DNA from: Streptomyces sp. B21-083
GTDB lineage: Bacteria; Actinomycetota; Actinomycetes; Streptomycetales; Streptomycetaceae
NCBI RefSeq assembly: GCF_036898825.1
Contig: NZ_JARUND010000002.1
Location: 3,410,001 to 3,474,000, forward strand
DNA length: 64,000 nt
Direction: 5' to 3'
Position 1 is the first letter of the stretch. Every line of letters begins with the position of its first letter. The notes below the pieces were generated by a model. The model was not told where the DNA came from, did not search any database, and was given only the letters and a program-made list of their open reading frames with translations. Shown here piece by piece: positions 24,544-33,756 of the stretch. Made by a program: the position numbers and the translations under genes.

Positions 24544-24882
24544 GCAGATCTCACTCTCTTGCTCGGGATCGACACCCCCGCAGTCCAGCCGCCCGGCAAA
24601 AGCGAGTGGCCTCTCCCGCCGCACCGAAATGCCCGGCGCTCAGGAGGACGAGGTTTACGGGGATGTGGCGTGTCACGGAAAAACTATGGACACGCCGACG
24701 CTCAAGATTACGGGCCCGACCTGAACGGGTCAAACCGAGCCCTCATCCCCCGCCCACGAGGCTCGCAAACCCCCCGACGACGGCGGCGGCCCGCCCGGAG
24801 AAACCCGGACGGACCGCCGTACCACTGCCGGTCGAACCACTGCCGGCTACCGCACCGGTGCGCGGCCACCGGACTGAGGAAG
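24544..24882 (-). promoter_or_regulatory. rplU leader/promoter region and rne 3' flank
   Basis: 339 nt without a gene. It contains the rne terminator (24785-24818) and an inverted repeat GGCGTGTC/GACACGCC at 24667-24696 with a 14-nt spacer rich in A on the plus strand. The remaining 120 nt before rplU would be its 5' leader. I cannot show an L21-type autoregulatory structure. Confidence 0.45.
24785..24818 (-). terminator. Terminator after rne
   Basis: GGCGGTCCGTCCGG and CCGGGCGGGCCGCC pair over 14 bp with two G-U pairs and a 6-nt loop, on the rne strand 65 nt past its stop. Confidence 0.65.
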
Positions 24883-27800
24883 TCAGTCCTCCGTGGCCGC
24901 CGAGACGGACGCCTCGGCCGACTGCTCGGTCGCGGCAGCCGTCCTCTTCGACACCGTCTTCTTCGCCGTGACCTTCTTGGCGGCCGTCGTCGTCTTCTTG
25001 GCGGCCGTCTTCTTCACCGCCGCGGTCTTCTTCACGGCGGCCTTCTTGGCCGTGGTCGCCTTCTTGGCGGCGGTCTTGCGCGCCGTCTTCCTCGCGGGAA
25101 CCGCCTCCTCGGCCTCGGCCTCGGCGGCGTCAGCGGGCGCCGCAGGCTCGGTGACCGTCGCCGGGACGACCATGACGGCCGCCTCCGCGGAGGAGGTCGG
25201 CGCGGTGGCCTTGCGCACGGCACGTCGCCGCGGCCGGGCCGGAGCGGCGCTGTCGGTCGCCGGGGCCGCCGCGGTGTCCACGGGTGCCTCGACCGGAGCC
25301 GGAGCCGCCACGGGCTCCACCACCGCCTCGACGACGGCCGTCACCACGGTCTCGGCAGCGGCCTCGTCGGCCGCCTTCGGCGAACCGGCCGGCGCCGACA
25401 CCTTGCGGGTGGCCCGCCGACGCGTACGCCCCTTGGGAGCCGCGTCGTCCTGCACCTCGACCGGCGTTTCGGCGACCGGCGCCTCGACCACCGGATCCTC
25501 GACGGCCACGGGCTCGGCGTGAGCCACGGCCTCGGGAACCACGACCGGTGTCACCTCCGGCACCACGTCCGCCTGCGCCTCCACCGGCGCCTCGGCGACG
25601 ACGGACTCGGCCGTGACGGCATCCGAGCCACGCCCCTGCGACGAACGCCCGTCGGCACGACGGGTGTCCGCCCGCGGCGCCCCGGCCGGAGCCGAGGACC
25701 GCCTGCTGGCACGCCGCCTCGAACGGCCACCGCGGCCGGCCGCGGCCTCCGCCTCGGCAGCGCTGCTGTACAGCTCCTCGTCGGGCACGAAGACGGGCGC
25801 CGACAGCGCGACGGGCGCCGCGACCTCGGCGGCGACCTCCGCTTCGGTCTCCTCGTAGACGTCAGCCTCTTCCTCGGCCCCGTCGACCAGCACATCGTGC
25901 TCGTGGGTGTGCTCGCCCTCGGCACCACCACGGCCGCGCTTCTTGCGCTTGCCGCCGCCTCCGGCGGAGGTCGGCTGCTCCATGTGCACGATGACACCGC
26001 GGCCGTTGCAGTGGACGCAGGTCTCGGAGAAGGACTCCAGGAGGCCCTGCCCGACCCGCTTACGGGTCATCTGCACGAGCCCCAGCGACGTGACCTCGGC
26101 CACCTGGTGCTTCGTACGGTCACGGCCCAGGCACTCCAGCAGACGCCGCAGCACCAGATCCCTGTTCGACTCCAGGACCATGTCGATGAAGTCGATGACG
26201 ACGATGCCGCCCAGGTCGCGCAGCCGCAGCTGGCGCACGATCTCCTCGGCCGCCTCCAGGTTGTTCCTGGTGACCGTCTCCTCCAGGTTGCCGCCCTGGC
26301 CGGTGAACTTGCCGGTGTTGACGTCGACGACGATCATCGCCTCGGTCTTGTCGATCACCAGCGAACCGCCACTGGGCAGCCACACCTTGCGGTCGAGCGC
26401 CTTGGCGAGCTGCTCGTCGATGCGGTACGTCGCGAAGACGTCGACCTCGGAGGTCCACTTCGACAGCCGGTCGACCAGGTCCGGGGCCACGTGGGACACG
26501 TACCCGTGGATGGTCTGCCAGGCCTCGTCACCGCTGACGATGACCTTGGTGAAGTCCTCGTTGAAGATGTCGCGCACGACGCGGACGGTCATGTCCGGCT
26601 CGCCGTACAGCAGGGTCGGCGCGTTGCCGCCCTTCGACTTCTTCTCGATGTCCTCCCACTGCGCCTGGAGCCGCTCGACGTCACGGCGCAGCTCGTCCTC
26701 GCTCGCGCCCTCGGCGGCGGTGCGCACGATGACGCCCGCGTCCTCGGGGACGATCTTCTTGAGGATGGTCTTCAGACGCGCGCGCTCGGTGTCGGGCAGC
26801 TTGCGGCTGATGCCGGTCATCGACCCCTCGGGGACGTAGACCAGGTAGCGGCCGGGGAGCGAGACCTGGCTCGTCAGACGGGCACCCTTGTGGCCGATCG
26901 GGTCCTTCGTGACCTGCACGAGCACCGACTGGCCGGACTTCAGCGCGCTCTCGATGCGCCGCGGCCCGTGGGCCATGCCCAGCGCCTCGAAGTTGACCTC
27001 ACCGGCGTACAGGACGGCGTTGCGCCCCTTGCCGATGTCGATGAACGCGGCCTCCATGGAAGGCAGTACGTTCTGGACCTTGCCCAGGTACACGTTGCCG
27101 ACGTACGAGGTCGACTGCTCCTTGTTGACGTAGTGCTCGACGAGCACGTTGTCCTCAAGGACACCGATCTGGGTGCGGTCGCCGTACTGGCGTACGACCA
27201 TCACGCGTTCGACGGCCTCGCGGCGGGCCAGGAACTCGGCCTCGGTGATGATCGGAACGCGTCGGCGTCCCTGCTCCCGGCCTTCGCGGCGGCGCTGCTT
27301 CTTGGCCTCAAGGCGCGTCGAGCCCTTGATGGACTGCACCTCGTCGCTCGGGTGCTCGTCCCGCTTGGGGCGGGGCTCACGGACCTTGACGATCGTGCGC
27401 TCGGGGTCGCTGTCACCCAGCACCGGCTCACTCTCGCCGGAGGAGTCACCGGCACGACGACGCCGACGGCGCCGGCGACGGCTGCTGGCGGAACCGGAAC
27501 CGCCCGGCTCGTCGCGCTCGTCCTCCTCGGCGTCCTCGTCCACCTGGTCGGCGGTGTCCTCGGCATCCTGCGCGGTCGGCTCGGCGGCGTAGTCGTCGTC
27601 TCCGGACTCGCCCTCGGAGTCGGCGGACTCACCACGGCGCCTACGACGGCCACCGCGGCGGCGGCGCCGACGCGAACCGGGGCCTTCCTCGTCGCCGTCG
27701 TCGTCCGGGTCGACGCTGTCCTCGGCGGACTCGTCGGCGTCGTCGACGCTCTCCGTGTCCTCCGGCTCCTCGACCACGACGGGCGCGGCGGCCACGGGCT

Positions 27801-28743
27801 CCTCGTCGCCACCGCGGCGACGGCGCCGGCGGCGCGGTGCGTGCTCCTCGACGGCCTCGGCGACCGGAGCGGCCTCGACGACCTCTTCCTCGACCGCGAT
27901 TTCCTCAACGTCTTCGGCCGCCTCGGCGGCAGCCGCTGCGGCGGCCCGCTCGGGCGTCTGGAACATCGGCTCGGTGAAGACGGGCGCCTGGAACACGGCG
28001 ACCGCAGGGCGTGCGGGACGCCGCCCACCCTCGCTCTCGCCGTTCTTGACGGCGGGCGCGGGCGCGGAGAACCCGACAGCGGCCTTGCGGGCGACCCGAC
28101 GACGCCCACGACGCGGCCCGGCCTCCTCAGCGACGGGCTCGGTCTCGGCCTCGGCCTCCACCTCGGCCGGAGCCTCGACGGCTGCTGCGGGCGCCTCTGC
28201 CACGGGAGCTTCCGGGGCGGCTGCCTCGGTCTCGACGGCGGCGGGCGCGGAGACGCGGCGCGTGGCCCGACGACGGGCACGCGGAGCAGGCGCGGCCTCC
28301 TCCACGACGGGGGGCGCCTCTACGGCCGCGCTCTCCTCGTCACTCTTCTCACCCTGCTCGCCGCTCTCCTCGGCAGTCGGGGCGGATACGGCGGTCACGG
28401 CCGGTTCGTCAACGGCTGCCTCGGCAGCCTTGGCGGGCGCACCGGCGGGCGCGGACGCGCGCCGGGTGGCCCGACGACGCGCACGAGGAGCGGGCGCGGC
28501 CTCTTCCTCGGTGGGTCGCTCGGTCTCGGCGGCCTGATCGGCCACGGCGACCTGGTCGACCTCCGCGGCCGGTATGGCCGGCGCGGTGGTCTCGGCCGCA
28601 GCGGCGGCCTCGGTCCCGGCGACAGGCGGTCCCGCGGGGCGGGACGCCGCGCGGCGCCGACGGCGCGGCGGCAGTGTGTCGCTGGGGGTGTCGTGTGCGG
28701 AACCCTCAGTGGGCTCCGAAGCGGGTTCGGTCGGTTCGAGCAT
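24883..28743 (-). CDS. rne: Ribonuclease E/G with long low-complexity arms
   Basis: 1286 residues, with the catalytic core in the middle. Core marks: S1 domain YVGNVYLGKVQNVLPSMEAA near 545, active-site aspartates in MIVVDVNTGKFTG near 800 and IVVIDFIDM near 847, and the zinc-link TCVHCNGRGV near 908. The N-terminal 500 residues are Ala/Glu/Pro/Arg-rich and acidic-basic mixed. The C-terminal arm ends in a histone-like Lys/Ala/Thr tail. A basic motif of the form RxRRRAxRxxSAPA recurs on both sides of the core. ATG at 28743 with GGGAG upstream. The enzyme starts mRNA decay and processes rRNA; arms of streptomycete RNase ES are known to bind partners such as PNPase. Confidence 0.95.
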   Translation of the reverse strand: MLEPTEPASEPTEGSAHDTPSDTLPPRRRRRAASRPAGPPVAGTEAAAAAETTAPAIPAAEVDQVAVADQAAETERPTEEEAAPAPRARRRATRRASAPAGAPAKAAEAAVDEPAVTAVSAPTAEESGEQGEKSDEESAAVEAPPVVEEAAPAPRARRRATRRVSAPAAVETEAAAPEAPVAEAPAAAVEAPAEVEAEAETEPVAEEAGPRRGRRRVARKAAVGFSAPAPAVKNGESEGGRRPARPAVAVFQAPVFTEPMFQTPERAAAAAAAEAAEDVEEIAVEEEVVEAAPVAEAVEEHAPRRRRRRRGGDEEPVAAAPVVVEEPEDTESVDDADESAEDSVDPDDDGDEEGPGSRRRRRRGGRRRRRGESADSEGESGDDDYAAEPTAQDAEDTADQVDEDAEEDERDEPGGSGSASSRRRRRRRRRAGDSSGESEPVLGDSDPERTIVKVREPRPKRDEHPSDEVQSIKGSTRLEAKKQRRREGREQGRRRVPIITEAEFLARREAVERVMVVRQYGDRTQIGVLEDNVLVEHYVNKEQSTSYVGNVYLGKVQNVLPSMEAAFIDIGKGRNAVLYAGEVNFEALGMAHGPRRIESALKSGQSVLVQVTKDPIGHKGARLTSQVSLPGRYLVYVPEGSMTGISRKLPDTERARLKTILKKIVPEDAGVIVRTAAEGASEDELRRDVERLQAQWEDIEKKSKGGNAPTLLYGEPDMTVRVVRDIFNEDFTKVIVSGDEAWQTIHGYVSHVAPDLVDRLSKWTSEVDVFATYRIDEQLAKALDRKVWLPSGGSLVIDKTEAMIVVDVNTGKFTGQGGNLEETVTRNNLEAAEEIVRQLRLRDLGGIVVIDFIDMVLESNRDLVLRRLLECLGRDRTKHQVAEVTSLGLVQMTRKRVGQGLLESFSETCVHCNGRGVIVHMEQPTSAGGGGKRKKRGRGGAEGEHTHEHDVLVDGAEEEADVYEETEAEVAAEVAAPVALSAPVFVPDEELYSSAAEAEAAAGRGGRSRRRASRRSSAPAGAPRADTRRADGRSSQGRGSDAVTAESVVAEAPVEAQADVVPEVTPVVVPEAVAHAEPVAVEDPVVEAPVAETPVEVQDDAAPKGRTRRRATRKVSAPAGSPKAADEAAAETVVTAVVEAVVEPVAAPAPVEAPVDTAAAPATDSAAPARPRRRAVRKATAPTSSAEAAVMVVPATVTEPAAPADAAEAEAEEAVPARKTARKTAAKKATTAKKAAVKKTAAVKKTAAKKTTTAAKKVTAKKTVSKRTAAATEQSAEASVSAATED

Positions 28744-28888
28744 GCGGGCAGTTCTCCCGTCAGGCTCCCGGGCGCCGCACCTGGTCCGGCTTGGGTGCCG
28801 GTGACGTCCGCGGCTCGCGCAGTGCGCGGTGCCGCCGTCCGGGGCGCGGGCGCCGCACGGGAGCTCTCTGTGTCCTGTCTCGCCGGTT

Positions 28889-28910
28889 CCGTACGCCATG
28901 TTGCGTACGG
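28889..28910 (-). terminator. Inverted repeat between the TIGR03936 gene and rne
   Basis: CCGTACGC-catgtt-GCGTACGG, 8-bp arms with a 6-nt loop, about 97 nt past the upstream stop. A weak terminator or a regulator site before rne. Confidence 0.4.
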
Positions 28911-29006
28911 CCTGGCGAAAGTCTTGTGGTCGGTGCGCTGCCCGACCCAGGTGGCTCCCGAGTCCGAGGGCGACGCTACGACGTCCGTCCCTTCGCGGGA
29001 CCTTCC

Positions 29007-29819
29007 TTACGCCGGCGCCTGCGACGCGGCGGCAGTCGGAGTGGCCATGGAGAGGGCCACCACTGCCTCGCGGTCGGGCGCGAGCGGGTCGGTCACCGTG
29101 CCGGTCTCTTCATCGAACAGCCCCTGCGCCAGCCTGGTCACCTCAGCGGGGACCGGCGGCGCGAGGTCGGCCACGGCGCGAAGACCGGACAGAACGTCGT
29201 CGGGTCGAACAGCAGGCGTCACGTGCCGAACAACCAGCCGCAGTATCGCACAGGGGTGGTCGGTCGGCCTATCGGCCTGGGGACTGTGCGTCTCAAAATG
29301 AGTTTCGACACTTGCGCCAACGCCTGCTTCGCGTGCCTCGAGGTGCGCGACCGCGCCTCGGGCGTCGAAGGTTCGCATGCCGTTCTTGGCGAGGCGCTGG
29401 ACCTCGACGGTCTCGGCGGCGTTGAACATGTCGACGGCGCGGCGCGCGTCGTCGGGCGCCACACCCTCCAGTCGCAGCTCCCATACGGAAGCCGTGAGCC
29501 GGTCGGCGAGCCCGGAGGTCCGGGCCTCGACCGCGTCGACGATGTCGAGCCCGGTGGGCAGCGACTCGTCGAGCAGCTCACGCAGCTTGTCGGGATCGCG
29601 CGCTTCGGTGAGCGCGATCTCCAGATACTCCGCCTCACTGCCCGTGCCGGTGGGTGCGGCATTGGCGTACGACACCTTCGGATGCGGCGTGAACCCCGCC
29701 GAGTAGGCCATCGGCACCTCGGCACGGCGCAGCGCACGCTCGAAAGCGCGCTGGAAGTCACGGTGGCTGGTGAACCGGAGGCGGCCGCGCTTGGTGTAGC
29801 GCAGTCGGATGCGCTGCAC
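29007..29819 (-). CDS. TIGR03936-type radical-SAM-associated protein
   Basis: 270 residues from a GTG at 29819: QRIRLRYTKRGRLRFTSHRD, AYSAGFTPHPKVSYANAAPT, then GSEAEYLEIAL, the family signature (DUF2344). Family members are usually next to, or fused with, the TIGR03960 B12-binding radical SAM protein; here that partner lies 4 kb away at 33833-35782. The true start may be a CTG at 29861 giving 14 more residues (GKRQPEGPPPALA): AAGGA stands 10 nt before it and the previous gene stops 6 nt upstream, while the GTG has no ribosome site. Function unknown; tRNA modification has been suggested for such pairs but is unproven. Confidence 0.85.
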   Translation of the reverse strand: MQRIRLRYTKRGRLRFTSHRDFQRAFERALRRAEVPMAYSAGFTPHPKVSYANAAPTGTGSEAEYLEIALTEARDPDKLRELLDESLPTGLDIVDAVEARTSGLADRLTASVWELRLEGVAPDDARRAVDMFNAAETVEVQRLAKNGMRTFDARGAVAHLEAREAGVGASVETHFETHSPQADRPTDHPCAILRLVVRHVTPAVRPDDVLSGLRAVADLAPPVPAEVTRLAQGLFDEETGTVTDPLAPDREAVVALSMATPTAAASQAPA

Positions 29820-29867
29820 CGCGAGTGCGGGCGGCGGGCCTTCGGGCTGTCGCTTGCCCAGTGTCGT

Positions 29868-31082
29868 TCAGTCCTTCGTGAGTGCGGTCGTACTGCTACC
29901 TAGAGTACGTCCGTCGGCGCTTCCTGGTTCCCGCCGGGGCGCGGGGACCGCCTGCGGGCGCTCCTCCTTCGACTCCCCGAAGAGCATCCGGCGGAAGTCG
30001 GCGCGTGCCTGCCGTGCCGAGTCGCGTGCCGTGGCCAGCGCCTGCCGGGTGACGCGGCCCACACTGCGCGCGGCCTCGGCGGCGGGCCGCAGAACGGCGT
30101 CCCGGACGAAATGCCCGACCGGCGTCAGCACCACCTGGTAGGCCCAGCGCACGGGCTCCACGAAGATCCAACGAAGGAGGGTCCCCAGGAACCGTCCGAC
30201 AGCGAGCGAGATGTACCCGGCGATGCGCCAGGCATGCCCGAGCGCGGCCCCCACCTCGCGCCCGACCACGGCGAGGGCGCGTCCGAGAGGCGCCAGGACC
30301 CAGCGCCACAGGGCGAGTGCGGGCAGCACCAGGAGCAGCCGCAGCACCCAGTGGAGGACGAACCCGATCCCCATGAATCCCATACTCACGAGCCACTGAA
30401 GCCCCTGGGCACACCAGACGATCGCCCTGCCGACCGGCGTGAGGACCCACTCGTACAGCCACTTCGCGGGTACGACGACCAGGTACCGAGCGAGCCACGC
30501 GACAACGGCGTACAGGCCGAGCCCGACGGCGGCGATCCCCGCCCCGATCCCTCTGAGCGCCCACAGCAGCCCGTGTCCGCCGGGCGTGAGCACGCGCGCG
30601 TACACCCACGCGAACCCGGCGCCGATCCCCCGGAACACCCACAGCACTCCGTGTCCCACCGGCGTGAGCACGCGCGCGTAGACCCACACCAGCCCGGCGC
30701 CGATCCCCCGGAACACCCAGACGATCCCTTGGCCCAGAGGCGTCAGCACGTGCCGGAAGAGCCACACCAGCGGCACGACGACGAGCGTCTTCGCGAGCCA
30801 TCCGAGCGCCGTGCACAGGGGCACGACGACGTACCGCCACAGCCCGACGAACGGCCAGACCAGGACGGCCCGCGCGACCCAGGCCAGCGCCCGCCCGAGG
30901 GGCCGCAGCACCGCGTCCGTGAGGAGGCGCCCGCCGGCGACCAGCGCGTCCCACACCATCCGTACGGGCACGACCAGCACGAGCACGACGATCCGCACAG
31001 GGAGGCGAATCGCAACGACGAGACACCCTTCGGGCTGCCGCTCGGGCTGCCGTGCCTCGGCGGCCGGTTTCTCCAGATCCAT
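29868..31082 (-). CDS. Hydrophobic membrane protein with 26-residue tandem repeats
   Basis: 404 residues. After a polar start (MDLEKPAAEARQPER), most of the protein is Trp/Val/Leu/Arg-rich helical segments. Two exact-length 26-residue units start WVFRGIGAG and end in RVLTPVGHGVL or RVLTPGGHGLL; the underlying DNA repeats at a 78-nt period near 30586-30735. Degenerate VLTPxG motifs recur through the protein (at least six). The C-terminal 70 residues are Arg-rich and hydrophilic. The regular arginines make it amphipathic rather than a classical multi-span transporter. Stop codon 6 nt before the possible CTG start of the next gene. I do not recognise a family. Confidence 0.7.
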   Translation of the reverse strand: MDLEKPAAEARQPERQPEGCLVVAIRLPVRIVVLVLVVPVRMVWDALVAGGRLLTDAVLRPLGRALAWVARAVLVWPFVGLWRYVVVPLCTALGWLAKTLVVVPLVWLFRHVLTPLGQGIVWVFRGIGAGLVWVYARVLTPVGHGVLWVFRGIGAGFAWVYARVLTPGGHGLLWALRGIGAGIAAVGLGLYAVVAWLARYLVVVPAKWLYEWVLTPVGRAIVWCAQGLQWLVSMGFMGIGFVLHWVLRLLLVLPALALWRWVLAPLGRALAVVGREVGAALGHAWRIAGYISLAVGRFLGTLLRWIFVEPVRWAYQVVLTPVGHFVRDAVLRPAAEAARSVGRVTRQALATARDSARQARADFRRMLFGESKEERPQAVPAPRREPGSADGRTLGSSTTALTKD

Positions 31083-31204
31083 ACCGACGTAGACGCGCCA
31101 ACCCCCTGTCCGGATGCGGTGTATCCGAAAAGTGATCAGGACGAGGGACACCGGCCGTAAACATACGACTTTGGTCCTGCCCGCTGCCCGTCGCCCCGGG
31201 GACG

Positions 31205-31656
31205 GTGGATCGCGCCAAGATCGACCGGGTGCTGATGCATGTGCGGTCGCCCTCGGAGGTGCTGGCCCAGTTGCACACCGCCACCCGCTCCGGCGCTCTC
31301 GTCGGTCTGGTGGAACCCGACCGGGACACCCTGGCGGTGGACGCGGAGGACCTGGAGACGAGCCGCGCACCCGCTACACCACCGAGAAGGTGGTCCGCCG
31401 TGCCACCGTCGGGCGCCGCCTCGCCCGGCTGGCGGTCCGGGCGGGCTTCCGCGTCGAGACCGTGATCGCGACCACCACGATCTTCACCGACTTCGAGCAC
31501 GGCGACCACACCCTGGGGCTGGGCCGCAACATGCAACAGGCCATGGCGGAGGGCCACATCGACAGCACGCGGGGCGAGGCCTGGTTCGCCGGCCTCGCCC
31601 AGAGCCACTACTACGCCTCGTTCACCCTCGTCACGGTGGTCTGCTCCCGTCCGTGA
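31205..31656 (+). pseudogene. SAM-dependent methyltransferase remnant (truncated and frameshifted)
   Basis: Two frames together read like the C-terminal half of a UbiE-type methyltransferase. From 31205: RVLMHVRSPSEVLAQLH, GALVGLVEPDRDTLAVDAED; then, after a frame change near 31360-31370, RYTTEKVVRRATVGRRL, AGFRVETVIATTTIFTDFEH and ASFTLVTVVCSRP to a stop at 31656. The first 120 or so residues with the SAM-binding loop are missing and are not encoded in the 31083-31204 gap. The last 46 nt overlap, tail to tail, the end of the glycosyltransferase gene. A gene debris call fits better than a working enzyme. Confidence 0.75.
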
Positions 31657-32765
31657 CGGCCGCCGGCCGGCCCGGGCACCGCGGCGACCACCTGACCGAC
31701 CGCGAACTCGCGGTTGAGCACGGTCTGGCGGCGGATCGGCTCGGGCAGGTCCGGCAGGCCCAGCAGCGTGTCGCAGGCCTCGACCGAGGCCGCGTGGTCG
31801 CCCACCCAGTAGGCGGTGATGGAGTACTCGAAGAGCAGCCCCCACCGGTACACCCAGGCCTTGGTGAACAGCAGGTCGCCCGGTTCCGGGAGGCCGACGG
31901 CATCGCCGAGGAGAGCGTGCGCCGTGCGGTAGCGGCCCTTCAGACGCAGGCGTGAGGCCAGCTCGTAACATGCTTCGAGGCGCCCGGGCCGGGTGTCCCA
32001 GGCACGGGAGAACGCGTCCATCGCGCCCGGCCAGTCGTCGGCCCGCTCCGCCCTGAGAAGGCCGGCCTCCAGCAGCGAGCAGTAGACCTCCTCCGGCCAG
32101 CCGCCCATCGCCGCCCGCCGCTCGTACATGGCGATCGCCTCCTGGACGTGGCCCAGGTCGCGTTCGGTGTTGGCGAGGTAGAAGACGGTGCGCGTGTTGG
32201 TGGGGTCGCGTTCGAGTTCGCCGCGCAGGAGCCGCGCGTCGCGCTCGAACTTGTCGCTGCGGCAGCCGCCGTCGGCGTGGTCCTCGATGACGAGCGCGTC
32301 CAGGTTCTCCTGCACGTCGGGCCCGTCCGCCTCGTCCGTGCACGGGTACTCGTGGGTGACGCCTTCGTAGCGCCACGTCCGGTCGGCCCGCATGAGGTGC
32401 TTGAAGCGGTGCTGGGTGCCGGGTGTGTCGTACCGCAGCATGTAGGACGTCGCCGTCAGCGGGGGCAGTGGGGCGTCCTGGCGCATGACGTGGTCCGCGT
32501 CGAGGGTGAGGAGGTAGTCGGCCTTGCCACGGGCGCGCTGGATGTTGCTGGTCCGGTTGTGCCCGAAGTCGGTCCACGGCTCCTCGTGGAGTTCACCCGG
32601 GATGCCGTCGAGCGGTTTGCGGATCAGCTCCTGCGTGCCGTCCGTGGAACCGGTGTCGCAGATGACCCAGTGGTCGATGAGGTGCCGTACGGAGCTCAGG
32701 CACCGTTCGATCACCTGCGACTCGTTCTTGACGATCATGCAGAGGCAGAGGGTCTGCTTTTTCAC
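31611..32765 (-). CDS. Family 2 glycosyltransferase with C-terminal TPR-like repeats
   Basis: 384 residues from a GTG at 32765. The GT-A nucleotide-sugar site is clear: LCLCMIVKNESQVIERCL at residue 5, WVICDTGSTDGTQELI near 32-47, and LLTLDADHVM near 85-95 with the metal-binding DAD. Residues about 190-370 are helical repeats with TPR-like hydrophobic spacing (NTRTVFYLANTERDLGHVQE, AIAMYERRAAMGG). No signal peptide or membrane helix. An ATG at 32837, preceded by GGTGGGG, would add 24 residues. Its last 15 codons run antisense into the methyltransferase remnant, so the natural end may be lost. It is divergent from the collagen-like gene. Confidence 0.82.
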   Translation of the reverse strand: MKKQTLCLCMIVKNESQVIERCLSSVRHLIDHWVICDTGSTDGTQELIRKPLDGIPGELHEEPWTDFGHNRTSNIQRARGKADYLLTLDADHVMRQDAPLPPLTATSYMLRYDTPGTQHRFKHLMRADRTWRYEGVTHEYPCTDEADGPDVQENLDALVIEDHADGGCRSDKFERDARLLRGELERDPTNTRTVFYLANTERDLGHVQEAIAMYERRAAMGGWPEEVYCSLLEAGLLRAERADDWPGAMDAFSRAWDTRPGRLEACYELASRLRLKGRYRTAHALLGDAVGLPEPGDLLFTKAWVYRWGLLFEYSITAYWVGDHAASVEACDTLLGLPDLPEPIRRQTVLNREFAVGQVVAAVPGPAGGRHGREQTTVTRVNEA

Positions 32766-32863
32766 GGCGTCAATGTGGCACAAACCGGATATGCCAGCCT
32801 TCGTCCACGCGGAAGGCTCGATCGGCAGGTAACCCATCCGACCCCACCGATTAGTCCTATACG

Positions 32864-32893
32864 TTGACAAACGCGCGCCTTTCCGACCATATT
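32864..32893 (+). promoter_or_regulatory. Promoter of the collagen-like gene
   Basis: TTGACA (32864-32869) and CATATT (32888-32893) with 18 nt between, 89 nt before the ATG. A good match to the housekeeping sigma pattern in an otherwise GC-rich stretch. Confidence 0.6.
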
Positions 32894-32981
32894 GCCGGTC
32901 CACGCATCGCGCTCAGGTAAAGCTCCCCCTCGCAAGTCATGGCGAGACAAGCCAAGACAAGTCGACACAAGGAGCACACCG

Positions 32982-33740
32982 ATGAGTCCTGAGTACAGGA
33001 CGCGTTCGCTTCTCGGGCCGCTGGCGCGGGACAGGTTCAAGAAGGCCGGAATGACGGCCTCGCTCGCACTGGTCCTGGCCGCGAGCGTGGCCAGTCCGGC
33101 CGCGGCCGCCGCACGCGGCATGGGCGACCACGCCACCGGAGCGAGCCGCTACAGCAGCGGCGGCAAGGACAAGTGCAAGCAGCAGGGGCCGAAGCACCGC
33201 GACGCCCTCTCGGCCGCCCAAGGCGGCAAGGACAAGTGCCAGGGCCCGACGGGTCCGACCGGCCCGAAGGGCGCGACCGGCGCCACGGGTCCGACCGGCC
33301 CCCAGGGCCAGCCGGGCGTCACAGGGCCCACCGGCCCCCCGGGGGTCACCGGCCCGACCGGAACCATCGCACCCTGTTCCGACATCGACGCACAGCAGAA
33401 CACGGGCGCCTTCGAGCTCCGCGCCGCGCTGACCGACGGAAGCTACTACGCAGGCATCCGTGACCTCCGCGGGCCCAACCCTGCTCCCCCCTTCCTCTGG
33501 ACCGACCTCAGCGGCAGGACCAACTACCCCGACAGCGCCGCGACAGGCTTCGCCTGCGGCGCGTCCGTCAATAGGCAACAGGCGAGTGAGCGCATCAAGT
33601 TCGACCTCATCACGACCATCGGAACGGTCTACGAGATTCGCTGCGACCAGGTGCTGACCACCACCCCAGCCACCCTGAGCTGCGACGCCGCATGGACGCA
33701 GCTCCTGAACACACCGACCACGGGCGCTGACAACAGCTAA
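32982..33740 (+). CDS. Secreted collagen-like protein
   Basis: 252 residues; ATG at 32982 with AAGGAG 7 nt upstream. Residues 1-44 are a Sec signal peptide with a basic start (ARDRFKKAG), a hydrophobic core ([13 protein letters not shown]) and an Ala-rich cleavage region. Two GGKDKC hexapeptides lie near 62-86. Residues 88-127 are thirteen collagen triplets, mostly GPT, GAT and GVT, so threonine is frequent in the third position. The last 120 residues are a Cys-containing domain ([45 protein letters not shown]) I do not recognise. A strong two-way terminator follows. A surface role is likely; the neighbour glycosyltransferase may modify it. Confidence 0.85.
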   Translation: MSPEYRTRSLLGPLARDRFKKAGMTASLALVLAASVASPAAAAARGMGDHATGASRYSSGGKDKCKQQGPKHRDALSAAQGGKDKCQGPTGPTGPKGATGATGPTGPQGQPGVTGPTGPPGVTGPTGTIAPCSDIDAQQNTGAFELRAALTDGSYYAGIRDLRGPNPAPPFLWTDLSGRTNYPDSAATGFACGASVNRQQASERIKFDLITTIGTVYEIRCDQVLTTTPATLSCDAAWTQLLNTPTTGADNS

Positions 33741-33756
33741 CCCGGGGAACACGGAA

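Noticed and set aside
24178..29301. Open frame of 1707 codons on the plus strand
   Set aside because: It is the antisense shadow of rplU, rne and the TIGR03936 gene; composition is that of the reversed frame of Ala/Glu/Arg-rich coding DNA.
31114..31656. Single intact 180-codon gene on the plus strand
   Set aside because: Only its 3' two thirds resemble a methyltransferase; the matching upstream part is in another frame, so a pseudogene call is better.
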